From contig CAYYOV010000001.1 in the NCBI GenBank assembly GCA_964473365.1, positions 62,001 to 126,000 of the forward strand: a stretch of 64,000 bases of DNA, in the 5' to 3' direction. Of this stretch, positions 24,471 to 34,405 are shown piece after piece (positions within the stretch are counted from its first letter, which is position 1; every line of letters starts with the position of its first letter). This DNA comes from 2-02-FULL-55-14 sp964473365 (GTDB lineage Bacteria; Bacteroidota; Ignavibacteria; UBA10030). The position numbers and the translations under genes are program-made. The notes below the pieces were generated by a model that ran no database searches, was not told the origin of the DNA, and saw nothing but the letters and a program-made list of their open reading frames with translations.

Positions 24471-26780
24471 ATGAGAACACTTCCACTCTGCATCTGGCTG
24501 GCCGTCACCGTCGGAGCTTCGGCGCAAACGGAGCATATGGTCAATGTGACCCGCGATTCATCGCAGCGGGCACCTCGGATTGCATCCGCTGCCGATGGGC
24601 GCATGCTCGTCGTGTGGCAGAGTTTTGCGGCCACGGATCCTCACCGGCCTCGCATCGTGATGCGATGGCTCGCGCCCGACGGTACTCCTGATGGGGCCGA
24701 ATTTGCCGTTGCGCCCACTCCGCGGCCGACCGGGTCCTGGAGATTCAGGCACCAAGGCGCTCAGGAACAGCCGGCATTGGCCATGCATCCCTCGGGGGTC
24801 GCAGCCATTGCGTGGGTCCAATACGACAGCCTGTCGTCGTACGACATTCGCCTCCGCATCGTCCGCGGCTCGACGGTCGTGGATGTCTCCGTGTCTGACC
24901 AGGTCGGCGAGAACACAGCTCAGTCACATCCGTCGGTCGACATGAACGAATCAGGCGTCGTCGCACTCGCATGGGATACGTGGGAGCCGGGAGCAACGCA
25001 TCAGTCAGTCCGCGTCCGGTTCTTCGACACGACGGGCACCCCGCTTGGATCATCCTTCCGGCTCAATGATTCGCCGGGTCCCTCGAATCTTCGTCCGGTG
25101 ATCCGGCTCCGGCCAGACTCCAGTGCCCTTGTGGTCTGGGAGACCTGGGCGAGAGAGGTCGACTTCTTGGAACCCGACGGTACGCTGCCCATACCCTCGA
25201 GCAGTGGTACCGGCCTCCTCGCGCGGGTCGTCCGGCCGGAGGGTCCATCCGCACGGCCGGCAGCGTTGATGAACCGCACGATGGGAGACTATCAGTGGCA
25301 GGCCGCTCTCGAACGATCGAATGACGGCTATTTCGTCGTCTGGTGTTCCTGGGAGCAGGATGGCGACGATGGCGCGATCGTGGGACGAGCTCTCTCGGCG
25401 GAAGGGACTCCAGTGAGCGAGGAACGGATCCTGAATGCCACGACGCGCTTTCACCAATGGCTGCCTCGGATCGTCCGTCGGCCGGGCGGATACGTAGCGG
25501 TCTGGTCCTCATGGAAGACTGATGGGGACCGCGAAGGGGTCTTTGCCGCCCTCCTCGACCAGACCGGACGCCGAATGTCATTCGAGTCTCAGGTCAATCT
25601 GAGGGGCGAGAGCTTCCAGTGGGAGCCCGACGCGGTGGTCCTGAACGATTCGACTGCAGTAGTGGTCTGGGCAGAATGGTTTGGTGAAGGTCTGGACTAT
25701 GACGTCATGGTGCGGAGGCTAAACTTCGAGCGCCCCGTCGGCACTCTGAAATCTGGGACCCCCAATTCGGGCGGCAGGAGTACGGCGATGTTCGTGCCGC
25801 ACGTCGTCGATCGCAGTGCTCTTACTGGACATCGGTATGAGGCCGCTGTTACCTCGGTGGTGGGGGATACGGCAGAGGTCTCCGTGACCGACATGTCGGT
25901 TGGTCAGGTCAAACTCGGCGTATACCGTCTCGATCGCGGAACGGGATTTCAGTATTTGACGCCGCCATTTGACGGCATTCGGCTCGAGATCGTGCCGCAA
26001 TTCCGTCTTGAACTGGACCAGTCGCGCTCGGGACTTCGATCAGAGCTGGGCACGCCGCCCCCCTTTCTGCTGACCCTGCCGACGGCGGGGAGCCCGAATC
26101 TGGCGCCGATCGACATCGACCTGACATTCGGGTCCAACGACACGCTCCCTGACGGGTCGTACGCTTTCCCCATGGACACGGCCATCAATGTCTCGGGCCA
26201 ACGGATCGTTCGTGTACCCTTCAAAGCATGGAATGCGACTGACAGCGCCCGGGTCGACCTGCTGATCGTCGACATGAACACCAATGCACGCTGGGACCGC
26301 GGAGAACGGATCATCTTTCGAACGCCGCTTCCGTATCGGACCGCATCCAATAACACTCATGCCGAGCTGTCGCCAGGCCTCCTGACCGCACGCTTGCCAC
26401 AACAGGGCGACGTGTATTCCGTGTATACCGTCAGGCCGATGACGACCTCGGACCGCTACCAGTTCATCGCTGATCCAGGGCTCGTCGTACGGTCCGAAGA
26501 AGGCGCATCGATCCCCCGGACGCTGCGGCTGGAACAGAATTTCCCCAATCCCTTCAATCCCATGACGCGGATCGCGTTTGAACTTGATCGAGCGCAGTGG
26601 ACAGTTCTGGAGGTCTACGACATTCTTGGAAGGCGCGTAGAGGTGTTGGTAAACGAGGAACGCTCAGCAGGAAGGCACGTAGCGACGTTCGACGCACGAG
26701 GTCGATCGAGCGGGATGTACATCGCGGTCTTGAGGACCGGCGGAACTTCGCTAGCACGGACGATGGTGCTCGTGAAATAG
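24471..26780 (+). CDS. Large T9SS-exported protein with repeated VVW...W segments
   Basis: A 769-residue protein starting at ATG 24471, 4 nt after the dipeptidase stop; the upstream in-frame start lies inside that gene. A signal peptide (LPLCIWLAVTVGASAQ) is followed by recurring blocks such as MLVVWQSF, ALAWDTW, ALVVWETW, FVVWCSWEQDGDD, VAVWSSWKTDGD and AVVVWAEW. These suggest a beta-propeller-like fold with one blade per repeat. The C-terminus is a T9SS tail (LEQNFPNPFNPMT to MVLVK). No enzymatic motif recognised. Its pairing with VanX could mean a shared surface role, but that is inference. Confidence 0.75.
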   Translation: MRTLPLCIWLAVTVGASAQTEHMVNVTRDSSQRAPRIASAADGRMLVVWQSFAATDPHRPRIVMRWLAPDGTPDGAEFAVAPTPRPTGSWRFRHQGAQEQPALAMHPSGVAAIAWVQYDSLSSYDIRLRIVRGSTVVDVSVSDQVGENTAQSHPSVDMNESGVVALAWDTWEPGATHQSVRVRFFDTTGTPLGSSFRLNDSPGPSNLRPVIRLRPDSSALVVWETWAREVDFLEPDGTLPIPSSSGTGLLARVVRPEGPSARPAALMNRTMGDYQWQAALERSNDGYFVVWCSWEQDGDDGAIVGRALSAEGTPVSEERILNATTRFHQWLPRIVRRPGGYVAVWSSWKTDGDREGVFAALLDQTGRRMSFESQVNLRGESFQWEPDAVVLNDSTAVVVWAEWFGEGLDYDVMVRRLNFERPVGTLKSGTPNSGGRSTAMFVPHVVDRSALTGHRYEAAVTSVVGDTAEVSVTDMSVGQVKLGVYRLDRGTGFQYLTPPFDGIRLEIVPQFRLELDQSRSGLRSELGTPPPFLLTLPTAGSPNLAPIDIDLTFGSNDTLPDGSYAFPMDTAINVSGQRIVRVPFKAWNATDSARVDLLIVDMNTNARWDRGERIIFRTPLPYRTASNNTHAELSPGLLTARLPQQGDVYSVYTVRPMTTSDRYQFIADPGLVVRSEEGASIPRTLRLEQNFPNPFNPMTRIAFELDRAQWTVLEVYDILGRRVEVLVNEERSAGRHVATFDARGRSSGMYIAVLRTGGTSLARTMVLVK

Positions 26781-26808
26781 CAGACATCATCGAATGTGCA
26801 GTACGCAC

Positions 26809-26837
26809 GAAGGCACAGAGGATCGCTCTGTGCCTTC
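26809..26837. terminator. Bidirectional terminator
   Basis: A perfect 12-bp stem (GAAGGCACAGAG and CTCTGTGCCTTC) with a 5-nt loop, between the convergent T9SS-protein gene (stop 26780) and the PorV-family gene (stop 26869). Confidence 0.8.
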
Positions 26838-26868
26838 AGTGTATTCTGGAGGGGGATGTCAGCCAGCC

Positions 26869-27903
26869 CTAGAGCCGTACACCCAGAGAGAGGTAATGGA
26901 CGCTCTTCAACCGTCCATAGTCGGCAGTACCGTAGTCGAGCTTGATCTGCACACTGTTGACGATACCGTAGTGGAACCCGAAGCCCCAGGTCATGCCTCC
27001 CTCGGCGTCGCGCTGGAATGCTGAGCGATAGCCGGCGCGCAGGAAGAGCACTTCAGTCCACGCCACCTCAAGCCCGCTGTTGATGTACTCCATGTTGTCG
27101 TTCGGATGTGCGGCGTCGACGGCTGCCGTCATCCGGACATCCTCAGTATTGACCGCATCATAGGCGATCCCCACCCGAAAGAGCAAGGGTAGGTCGAAGT
27201 CTCCGGTGCGGTACTGTGCCGAGACGTTGTTCGGGCCGCTCCCAACATCATTGTTGGGGTCAGCGTTGAAGATCAGATCGCGTCCCTCGAGACGCATTCG
27301 GGTCCCGAAGTTCGTGATCGAAGCGCCAAGGGTGAGTCCGGGCAATTCTGATACGTACAGTGTGCCAATGTCGAGCGCAAAGGCGCTCGCCGATTCGCTC
27401 CAGATCGACTCACGCACGTATTTCGCGTGGAACCCGATCGAGAACCGATCCGTCAAGTTCTTGGCATACGCCACGCCGAGGGCGAGCGAACCGGCGTCCC
27501 AGCGGCGGCCGTCCCCCTCGGGGAAATCGACCGTACGGACGATATCATCCGGAATGCTCAGCGACGTGACGCTGAATCCGAGGGTGCCCGCCGGCCCAAG
27601 GTCGAGGATCGCTCCGGCGAAATCGAAGGATACGTCGGCAAGCCAATTGACGTGGTTGAAGGTCAGTTCGCTGGCGGCGTCGATGCGCGACACGGCGGCG
27701 GGGTTCCAATATAACGCCGTCACGTCGTTCCGCACGGCTACCTGAGCGCTTCCCATCGCGATGGCGCGGGCACCTACGCCGATCTTGAGAAACTGTGCCG
27801 CGGTCGTCCCCACCTTTGATGTCGTGCGGAACAGCTGGGCGGAAGCGGTAGCTGTCACGACGGCGGCGATCAACAAGATACGTATCATCATACGTGTGGT
27901 CAT
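26869..27903 (-). CDS. PorV/PorQ-family outer-membrane protein
   Basis: A 344-residue protein with a signal peptide (ILLIAAVVTATASAQ) and a beta-barrel body of the OmpP1/FadL-related PorV/PorQ family. Typical features are the N-terminal GVGARAIAMGSAQVAVRNDVTALYWNPAA segment and alternating amphipathic strands, ending in an aromatic/hydrophobic last strand (VHYLSLGVRL). PorV homologues shuttle T9SS cargo from the translocon to the attachment complex. It is the last gene of an operon with a T9SS-tailed protein and a TonB-dependent receptor. That context suggests it serves the cargo encoded beside it. Confidence 0.85.
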   Translation of the reverse strand: MTTRMMIRILLIAAVVTATASAQLFRTTSKVGTTAAQFLKIGVGARAIAMGSAQVAVRNDVTALYWNPAAVSRIDAASELTFNHVNWLADVSFDFAGAILDLGPAGTLGFSVTSLSIPDDIVRTVDFPEGDGRRWDAGSLALGVAYAKNLTDRFSIGFHAKYVRESIWSESASAFALDIGTLYVSELPGLTLGASITNFGTRMRLEGRDLIFNADPNNDVGSGPNNVSAQYRTGDFDLPLLFRVGIAYDAVNTEDVRMTAAVDAAHPNDNMEYINSGLEVAWTEVLFLRAGYRSAFQRDAEGGMTWGFGFHYGIVNSVQIKLDYGTADYGRLKSVHYLSLGVRL

Positions 27904-27918
27904 GGTCGTCTCCGTCTC

Positions 27919-30900
27919 TTACTTGATGAGGGCGAAGCGGCCGATCTTCTCGCCGACGCCAGGTACATCAACATGATAGAGATAGACGCCGTACGCCAAC
28001 CGCTGGCCTTCGGACGAAAGCAGGTTCCAGTCGGCGAAGCTCAGGCCGTCATCTTTGCGGATCGTGTCGACGAGTTCTCCGAGGAGCGTGTAGATTCGGA
28101 TCGTGCACGCAGGCGGCAGGTTGCGGAACTGCAACCGTCCGTCGCCCCGTCGTGTCGCCAGGGTAGCTGGCGTCTCGAGCGAGCTATACGCGACATACGG
28201 ATTCGGGACGACATAGATGTTGTCCAGGGCCGATCGCGCTGCCGACGCGCTAAACGTCGGCGCCGTCGTCGTGTAGCGGTAGAGATCACCGGCCTCGAAC
28301 GGCTTCGTCGTCTTTGCCACGTAGACATTCCCCTGCGCAGGCATGATCCGCTGGACGCCGTTGTTCGGGGCGCTGAACACGATGCTCATGTAGGTCGTGA
28401 TGGGGCCGCTCGGCGTCAGAATGATGATCTCCCGTCCCGGACGCCACAAACTGTCATTGACGGCCGAGTTCGTGTAGAGCCGGAACGTCCGGTTGTCGGT
28501 CACGTTGACCACTCGGAATGGCGCGACCGCGTTCCGTCCAAACGGCGAAATGAGCGTGTCGCCGGGGAAGGCCCACTTGCCGTTGGCAAGCGTGTCTGTC
28601 GCGTTCCAGCGGACCTCGAAATCGGCGGTTATCGGGGTGAACGCTTGCGTCAGCGCCACGGGCCTCTGCAACCGGACCGTCAGGTTGGTATTGTTCCTGA
28701 CCGCCCATCCGCTTCGCGCGGAATCGAGGCCGAGGGGTTCGTTCTTCACGAAGAGGCGGACTCCGTCGACGACCGGATTGTCATCCTCGTTCGCAAGTCG
28801 GCGGCTGGCGTCGACTGCCACGTACTTGTACCGGATCTCGTAGGTCGACCCGCGTGGCAGGGAATTGATCGCAGTTCCGCGGATACGTCCTTTTGCGGTG
28901 TCGACGCCGTAGAGCGAAGAGGCCACCAGCGTCCCGTTTGCGTCCCGGACCTCGAGGCTGTCGTGCAGGAGGCTCTTTCGTGACAGCGGCACGAAGATCG
29001 TGTCGTTCGAGGTGAATCGTTCCGTGTAGAACCGCATCGGTTGCACGTCGTACACCATGCCGCTTCCGTTCTGCCGGAATCGGACCTCGTATGTGGTGCC
29101 ATCCTCGATGATCGACCGGTTCAGGACCTTCGGCACGATGGGACCTGTGGATATCCCCGTCACTCGCTCTGCATATCCACCGTTGATCCGCGGGTCGAGC
29201 ATGCCGCTCGGGGGCGGACCGGGAGTGACCGCCACCGTGTTGACGTCGAAGGTGAGCTCGGAAGTGATCGGATCCGTCGAGATGACCGCCTGCGATTCGG
29301 TTGGCGGCAGGTCGATTCCGAGCGAGTCGAATCCCCGGTCGTACGATACGACCGCATAGTAGTATGTCTTGCCATTGGTGACGCTCGAATCAATATACTC
29401 GTGGACCAGGCCACTGTTGGAACCGAGTTGATACTTCACGCCGCGGCCGGTGTATTCCACAGGATGGAGGCCTGACCAATTGTTCACGATGTCGAACTGG
29501 GCCGGTTTGCCGTTCTGGAGGAACGGTTTCCCAAGGAACGGCGTGCCATTAGCATCGGAGATCGTGTAGATATCGCTGAACGTCGGGTCCTCGCTTCGGT
29601 AGATCTTGTAGCCTTCAAAATCGTTGATCCCCGTCAAGGGATCCTCGGAGTTCTCGGCAGCGCCATCCCAGTACAGCGTCACCCGGCCGTCGCCGGCGAC
29701 GGCGGTCACGTTTGGCTTTGGAGGCGGCTGTGCAAACCGGTAGTTCGCCTCAAGCACTCGCTGAGCGGTCTCGGCATTCAACAACAGGTCGGGGAGGTCG
29801 TTCCCCATCAGCAACGCGATCGAGAACCGCTGCGTGGCTCCGGGGGCCAAGTCGAACGGTCCTGAGCCGTAGACGAAGATATTGTCGCCAGGCGTGTCGA
29901 AGAGTGTCTGGTCGGTCGAGATCGAGTCCGAAGAGAGGAGCTCGTAGTAATAGACGTCATTCTTCGGGACGTTGGGCAATGAATTCGTGTAGGGAAGGGC
30001 GTAGAAGCTCGTCAGTCCGATCTGGTCTGACTCGTGGACATCGCGGATGCCGAAATTCGGCTCTGCGGTCAAGTTTCCGTTCGCGTCGACTCCGATGTCG
30101 GGCTTTCCATTCCCTTCGCCAAAGTCACCTGTTCCGGGCAGTCCGTCGATACCGACGTCGTCGCGGACCGGATCCCAGTTTCCGTTCTCGTCCCCCTGCC
30201 AGCGGGGTTTTGGCGACCCAAAAATGGCCCGATATTTCGCGGTATCTGTGATCCCATAGGTAAGCGGATAGCTGATCCCGTCAATGTAGACGCCAGCGTC
30301 GTTGAAGGGGCTTTCGTCGATCAGGCCGTCGTCATCGTCGTCCCGGCTGTTGTTGGAGTTCGAGGGGCTTTCAAGAAATTTGAAACCAAAGTAGCCGGCC
30401 GGGAGGCCGCCTGACCCGGACATGTCATCATCCCACGCGTAGACCATACTACGGGCTCGCTGTGGATACGGGTCGGCCAGCGGGCCGAGCGGAGGGATGA
30501 AGAACGCGCGGTCGTCGCCGTAGTCGGAAGGTCCTCCCACGTGTGGATCCCCGTGCATGCCGAAGTAGACCTTGTTGAGCGTCTTCGGGCTGCGGTTCGT
30601 GACACGATACACGAGGAAGATAATGTCCTCGGCGAGCGGGTTGTTGAACTGGAAGAAGCGTACCTCGAGATCCAGACCGAGTCCGCGCTTCGACGAATCG
30701 CCGGGGAAGGGATAGTACTCGTACTTCTTGTTGGTGTAGTCGTCCGCGACGAAATAGACCTCCTCGTCGGGGGTCGTCGCGTCGTTTCCCAGGAATGACG
30801 GCCAGACATAACGGCCCAGGGCGTTATTGTAGAACGACTCCGGCCACGAGTGCGGACGGCGTGACAGATCCCCCTGGACATCGGAGCGATGGCTCCATGC

Positions 30901-31416
30901 GGCGATATCAGCCTGACCGGGAGCGGCGTATCCTGCCTTCGGGAGCCAGCCCCATTTTTCAGTGCCGTCGGGTGAGGACCCGCCCTGGTTCGGGAGCCAC
31001 ATCCCATCGTCGACGATGTGAACGGTATCACCGTTCTTGTCAACGGCCTCGGCAGCGACGAGGGGTGTGAACTCGAACCCGTAGCCAAGCCGGTTCCACA
31101 CGAGGTCGGCGACGTTGCCGAGGGTATTGGGCCGCGTGATGTTCCCGTAGTTGTATACGATGGTCGTGATCTTGTTGCCTCGCATGATGAGGCTCTTGAT
31201 CTCCCGCGCATCGCCGCCGCGTTTGGCGAGCTGACGGTCGAGATTCCTGTCGAGGAAATCGATCACGCGTTGCATCTCTGCTGGCGAGGCTTTCTTCGGG
31301 TCGAACGTCTTCCAGTCGATCGCCTGAGCCATGGCGAACGATGGCACCAGCAAGAGCATGCAGACAAAGGCGCTACGGACGAGGATGGTCGGGAGCATAT
31401 TCAGGTTCATTCGCAT
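27919..31416 (-). CDS. Very large T9SS-family exported protein of unknown function
   Basis: A 1165-residue protein. ATG 31416 is preferred over the upstream in-frame TTG at 31428. A signal peptide (LVRSAFVCMLLLVPSFAMAQ) is followed by a long N-terminal region (GNKITTIVYNYGNITRPNTLGNVADLVW), then a segment with fibronectin-like features (ITSELTFDVNTVAVTPGPP) and extended beta structure. The C-terminus (VVPNPYVAYS...GDGRLQFRNLPPACTIRIYTLLGELVDTI...GVYLYHVDVPG...GRFALIK) is a relative of the T9SS sorting domain without the NPFNP box. Such proteins recur beside TonB receptors and PorV proteins in Ignavibacteria-like genomes (recalled, not searched). Function unknown. Confidence 0.75.
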   Translation of the reverse strand: MRMNLNMLPTILVRSAFVCMLLLVPSFAMAQAIDWKTFDPKKASPAEMQRVIDFLDRNLDRQLAKRGGDAREIKSLIMRGNKITTIVYNYGNITRPNTLGNVADLVWNRLGYGFEFTPLVAAEAVDKNGDTVHIVDDGMWLPNQGGSSPDGTEKWGWLPKAGYAAPGQADIAAWSHRSDVQGDLSRRPHSWPESFYNNALGRYVWPSFLGNDATTPDEEVYFVADDYTNKKYEYYPFPGDSSKRGLGLDLEVRFFQFNNPLAEDIIFLVYRVTNRSPKTLNKVYFGMHGDPHVGGPSDYGDDRAFFIPPLGPLADPYPQRARSMVYAWDDDMSGSGGLPAGYFGFKFLESPSNSNNSRDDDDDGLIDESPFNDAGVYIDGISYPLTYGITDTAKYRAIFGSPKPRWQGDENGNWDPVRDDVGIDGLPGTGDFGEGNGKPDIGVDANGNLTAEPNFGIRDVHESDQIGLTSFYALPYTNSLPNVPKNDVYYYELLSSDSISTDQTLFDTPGDNIFVYGSGPFDLAPGATQRFSIALLMGNDLPDLLLNAETAQRVLEANYRFAQPPPKPNVTAVAGDGRVTLYWDGAAENSEDPLTGINDFEGYKIYRSEDPTFSDIYTISDANGTPFLGKPFLQNGKPAQFDIVNNWSGLHPVEYTGRGVKYQLGSNSGLVHEYIDSSVTNGKTYYYAVVSYDRGFDSLGIDLPPTESQAVISTDPITSELTFDVNTVAVTPGPPPSGMLDPRINGGYAERVTGISTGPIVPKVLNRSIIEDGTTYEVRFRQNGSGMVYDVQPMRFYTERFTSNDTIFVPLSRKSLLHDSLEVRDANGTLVASSLYGVDTAKGRIRGTAINSLPRGSTYEIRYKYVAVDASRRLANEDDNPVVDGVRLFVKNEPLGLDSARSGWAVRNNTNLTVRLQRPVALTQAFTPITADFEVRWNATDTLANGKWAFPGDTLISPFGRNAVAPFRVVNVTDNRTFRLYTNSAVNDSLWRPGREIIILTPSGPITTYMSIVFSAPNNGVQRIMPAQGNVYVAKTTKPFEAGDLYRYTTTAPTFSASAARSALDNIYVVPNPYVAYSSLETPATLATRRGDGRLQFRNLPPACTIRIYTLLGELVDTIRKDDGLSFADWNLLSSEGQRLAYGVYLYHVDVPGVGEKIGRFALIK

Positions 31417-31424
31417 GGGGGACC

Positions 31425-34262
31425 TCAAAAGATCACCGAGAAGCCGGCGCGGACCAACCGTGGTGTGCTCACGTTGCCGGGATTAGCGTAGTAGTTGTCG
31501 ACAGCGCTCAACGGGACCATGCCCCGGTCGCCGCGCTTGATGCGATTGCGCAGGTCGAGGAAGCGCGTCGGATCGGTCACTTGTTCGATGTTGTAGAGCG
31601 CCCGGCCAGAATTCGCATAGACATAGAGCTCGTTCTGTGTGTCGAACAGATTGTCGATCTGCACGAAGACCGATGTCCGCAGCCCTCCGAAGAAGAAGTA
31701 CTTCTCTGCTTTGAGGTCGACGTTCCATTGGACCGGCTGCCGATCACTGTTCTGTTCGAATTGGATCGGAACGACGTTCGAAGGGAAGGAAGGCGTGTAC
31801 GGTGTGCCCGTGCGCAGGAACCCGATCATGCTCACGACCCAGTTGTCGGGGTCTGTCAGCATGACGGTTGTGGTCAGCGTATGTGAGCGGTCGAAGTCCT
31901 GGGCGACTAGGTAGGTCTCGGACAGTCGGCCTTTTTGTTCGCTGTAGAACAGCTCATCCGTCGGTTCGGTGCGATTTCCGTCAGCCACCTGGAACGTATA
32001 GTCGATCGAAGCCGATACGAGTTCTCCCGGCGCTCGGCGTTTGGTGAGCGAGAAGCTCAGACCGCGCGTGTTCGCATAGGCCAGGTTCGTCAAGAGCCGA
32101 TACTGCTTGTCGCCGCGGGGCGTAATGACCGTTTGATAGAAGATGTAGTCACGCACGTCCTTGTAGTAGCCGGTCAGTTCGATCTTCAGATCGGGGGTCA
32201 GCCCCTGTTGGAGGCCGAGCTCATACTGGACGCTCCGTTGCGGCTGCACATTCGCATTGCCGAAGGTCGGCGATGTGCCCAGCGGCGCCCGAAACTGGTT
32301 GTTCGTGTACAAGCTCGACAACGAACCGATCTGGTAGAAGTGGCCGTACGAGAACCGGATCGTTCCCTGGTCGGTGATCGGGTACGACACGCTCACCCGC
32401 GGGGCGATCATGTGCTTCGGCGTTGACTCCTTGAGGTTCTTGTACAAGAATAGACTGTCCTGGAGCACCAGCTCATCCGAGATCGAGGCATGGTAGAGCG
32501 ATGCGGGGTCGAAGTAGTCCCATCGCAATCCGACGTTCAGGATGATCGACGTGAACAGCTCGATCTTGTCCTGAAGGTAGGCGGAGGCCTGGATCGGCTT
32601 CTTCTTATACTTCACATAGCCGCCGGTTTCGTCCGGAATAAAGGGCCTAAAATCTCCGTTGTTCACGAGGACGTTCGTGAAGCTGGGATCGAGTGAGGGG
32701 CGCGCCGGGTCCTTGAACTGGAGGGTGTACGACTCGACCTCAAGGTCATGTTGACGGATCTCCGCACCTACCTTGACCTCGTGGACCTCGAACATCTGGC
32801 TCACGAGGTCGAACTTCAATGCCGACGTATAGGTGGCACGTTGGAATCGAGCGAGGTCCACTCCACCCGTCAGGAACGTCGTATTGGGGATCACACGTGA
32901 GTAGAAGGATGGGAGATAGCGAGGGTCGTTCCAGTCGTCGAACGTCCTGCTGTGGGCTTTGTCGATGATGTACGACCCCTTGAGGGTGTAGAACGTCCGC
33001 TCTCCCAGGACATGGGTCAGTTCCAGCGACTGAAAGAGGCCGTTATCTTCCGTGATGGACCGCCCATCTGGCTTGTACCAGTAGGATTGCGAGGACGATG
33101 TTGGATAGCGAGAACGGTCGTAGACCGCCTCCATCTTGATCTTGAGATCGGAAGAGATCCGGTAGCTCAGATTCGCCTGCACATTGAATGATCGGCTCCA
33201 GTTGAGGGGAACGATCTCGCCATCGCCGCTCGGACCTCCCGTAAGGTCGGTTGTTGCGTTGCGCAATGGGCCGAAATAGTACGCATCCCCGGCCGACCCT
33301 CGCCGCGGGTCGCCGGTGGGGAAACCTTCGCGCGAGAGATACGAATCCTCAGGCCGGTAGAGACGGCGGCCATACAAATAGCCGCTGGACGCATTGTACA
33401 CGCCGGATGCAAAGAACTTCAGGTCGTCAACGAGGATCGGACCGCCGAAGGAACCCTCCATCCGCCAGTCGTTCGTCGGGTTCTTCTCGCCGATGTTGAA
33501 GAACAGGTTGGGGTCGCCGCCGACGCGGTCGCCACCGAGGTAGCGAAAACTGCCGTTCCACTTCTGGCCCCCTTCGCGCGTGACGTAGTTGACGACGCCG
33601 CTGAGGGCCGTGCCATACTCGGCGCTGAACGTCCCGCTGGATACCGAGACCTCTTGGACCGCATTCGTGGCGAGTCCCACCGAGCGACTGTTGCCGTAGG
33701 GGTTGTTGATGTTGACGCCGTTGAGTGTGTAGGCGATCTCGTTACCGAAACCACCGCGGATGTGAATCGAGCCGTCGTCGTCCACGGTCACGCCGGCCTG
33801 CAAACCGATGATCTCGCTGATCTCCGTGACGGGGAGTTCGCCGATCGCTTCAGCGGAGATCGACGAGACCGGGTTTGTCAGGTCCTGCCGGATGAGCGGT
33901 GACCGCTCACTTCGGACGATGACTTCCTCCATCTGAATGTCCCCCTCCTCGAGCCGGAAGTCCTGCGTCGTCGTGAAATCGACCGAAATCCGGATGTTCT
34001 GCATGCGGAGCCGGCGGTATCCGATAAACGATGCGGCAGCCGTGTACTGGCCAGGGGGAATGTTGAGGATCACATATCGTCCCTCGACATCGGTCATGGC
34101 TCCTAGCGTGGTGCCCTCGAGGAGCACATTCGCCCCTGGAAGCGGGTCGCCTGTCCGACTGTCGAGGACGCGGCCGCTCAACTTCCCTGTGTTGCCCGCG
34201 AACAGTGATTGACCTACCAGAACGGACAGAAAGACGGAGAGAAGCGCCAGGCGTCGGAACAT
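31425..34262 (-). CDS. TonB-dependent receptor with carboxypeptidase-regulatory domain
   Basis: A 945-residue protein. The start at ATG 34262 opens with a signal peptide (FRRLALLSVFLSVLVGQSLFAG). A carboxypeptidase D regulatory-like domain (about 25-110, GKLSGRVLDSRTGDPLPGANV...GRYVILNIPPGQY) precedes the plug domain (about 115-230, with SIHIRGGFGNEIAYTLNGVNINNP) and a 22-strand-type barrel ending in RLVRAGFSVIF. This is the SusC-like layout typical of the Bacteroidota, though no SusD partner is present. Uptake of an unidentified large substrate is inferred. A promoter lies 71 nt upstream; the large secreted protein starts 8 nt downstream. Confidence 0.9.
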   Translation of the reverse strand: MFRRLALLSVFLSVLVGQSLFAGNTGKLSGRVLDSRTGDPLPGANVLLEGTTLGAMTDVEGRYVILNIPPGQYTAAASFIGYRRLRMQNIRISVDFTTTQDFRLEEGDIQMEEVIVRSERSPLIRQDLTNPVSSISAEAIGELPVTEISEIIGLQAGVTVDDDGSIHIRGGFGNEIAYTLNGVNINNPYGNSRSVGLATNAVQEVSVSSGTFSAEYGTALSGVVNYVTREGGQKWNGSFRYLGGDRVGGDPNLFFNIGEKNPTNDWRMEGSFGGPILVDDLKFFASGVYNASSGYLYGRRLYRPEDSYLSREGFPTGDPRRGSAGDAYYFGPLRNATTDLTGGPSGDGEIVPLNWSRSFNVQANLSYRISSDLKIKMEAVYDRSRYPTSSSQSYWYKPDGRSITEDNGLFQSLELTHVLGERTFYTLKGSYIIDKAHSRTFDDWNDPRYLPSFYSRVIPNTTFLTGGVDLARFQRATYTSALKFDLVSQMFEVHEVKVGAEIRQHDLEVESYTLQFKDPARPSLDPSFTNVLVNNGDFRPFIPDETGGYVKYKKKPIQASAYLQDKIELFTSIILNVGLRWDYFDPASLYHASISDELVLQDSLFLYKNLKESTPKHMIAPRVSVSYPITDQGTIRFSYGHFYQIGSLSSLYTNNQFRAPLGTSPTFGNANVQPQRSVQYELGLQQGLTPDLKIELTGYYKDVRDYIFYQTVITPRGDKQYRLLTNLAYANTRGLSFSLTKRRAPGELVSASIDYTFQVADGNRTEPTDELFYSEQKGRLSETYLVAQDFDRSHTLTTTVMLTDPDNWVVSMIGFLRTGTPYTPSFPSNVVPIQFEQNSDRQPVQWNVDLKAEKYFFFGGLRTSVFVQIDNLFDTQNELYVYANSGRALYNIEQVTDPTRFLDLRNRIKRGDRGMVPLSAVDNYYANPGNVSTPRLVRAGFSVIF

Positions 34263-34332
34263 AGAAGACCTCAGGAGGTGACAGGAACCAGCCGGAGTAT
34301 CAGGCGTGAATAACGCTTGCGTAGAATAAAAA

Positions 34333-34361
34333 AATATAGAGGATTGAAATCGTTGATGCAA
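34333..34361 (-). promoter_or_regulatory. Predicted promoter of the TonB receptor operon
   Basis: On the minus strand, TTGCAT (34361-34356) and TATATT (34338-34333) are separated by 17 nt. Transcription would proceed toward the ATG at 34262, with a leader of roughly 65 nt. The surrounding AT-rich stretch stands out from the flanking sequence. Confidence 0.5.
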
Positions 34362-34405
34362 TGAAGGGTCGTTCTCGTGGGGGACGTGCGGTCCCGCCAG
34401 ATCGC

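Noticed and set aside
23219..24634. 471-residue minus-strand ORF
   Set aside because: Runs antisense across the FG-GAP gene end, its terminator and the VanX gene; not plausible.
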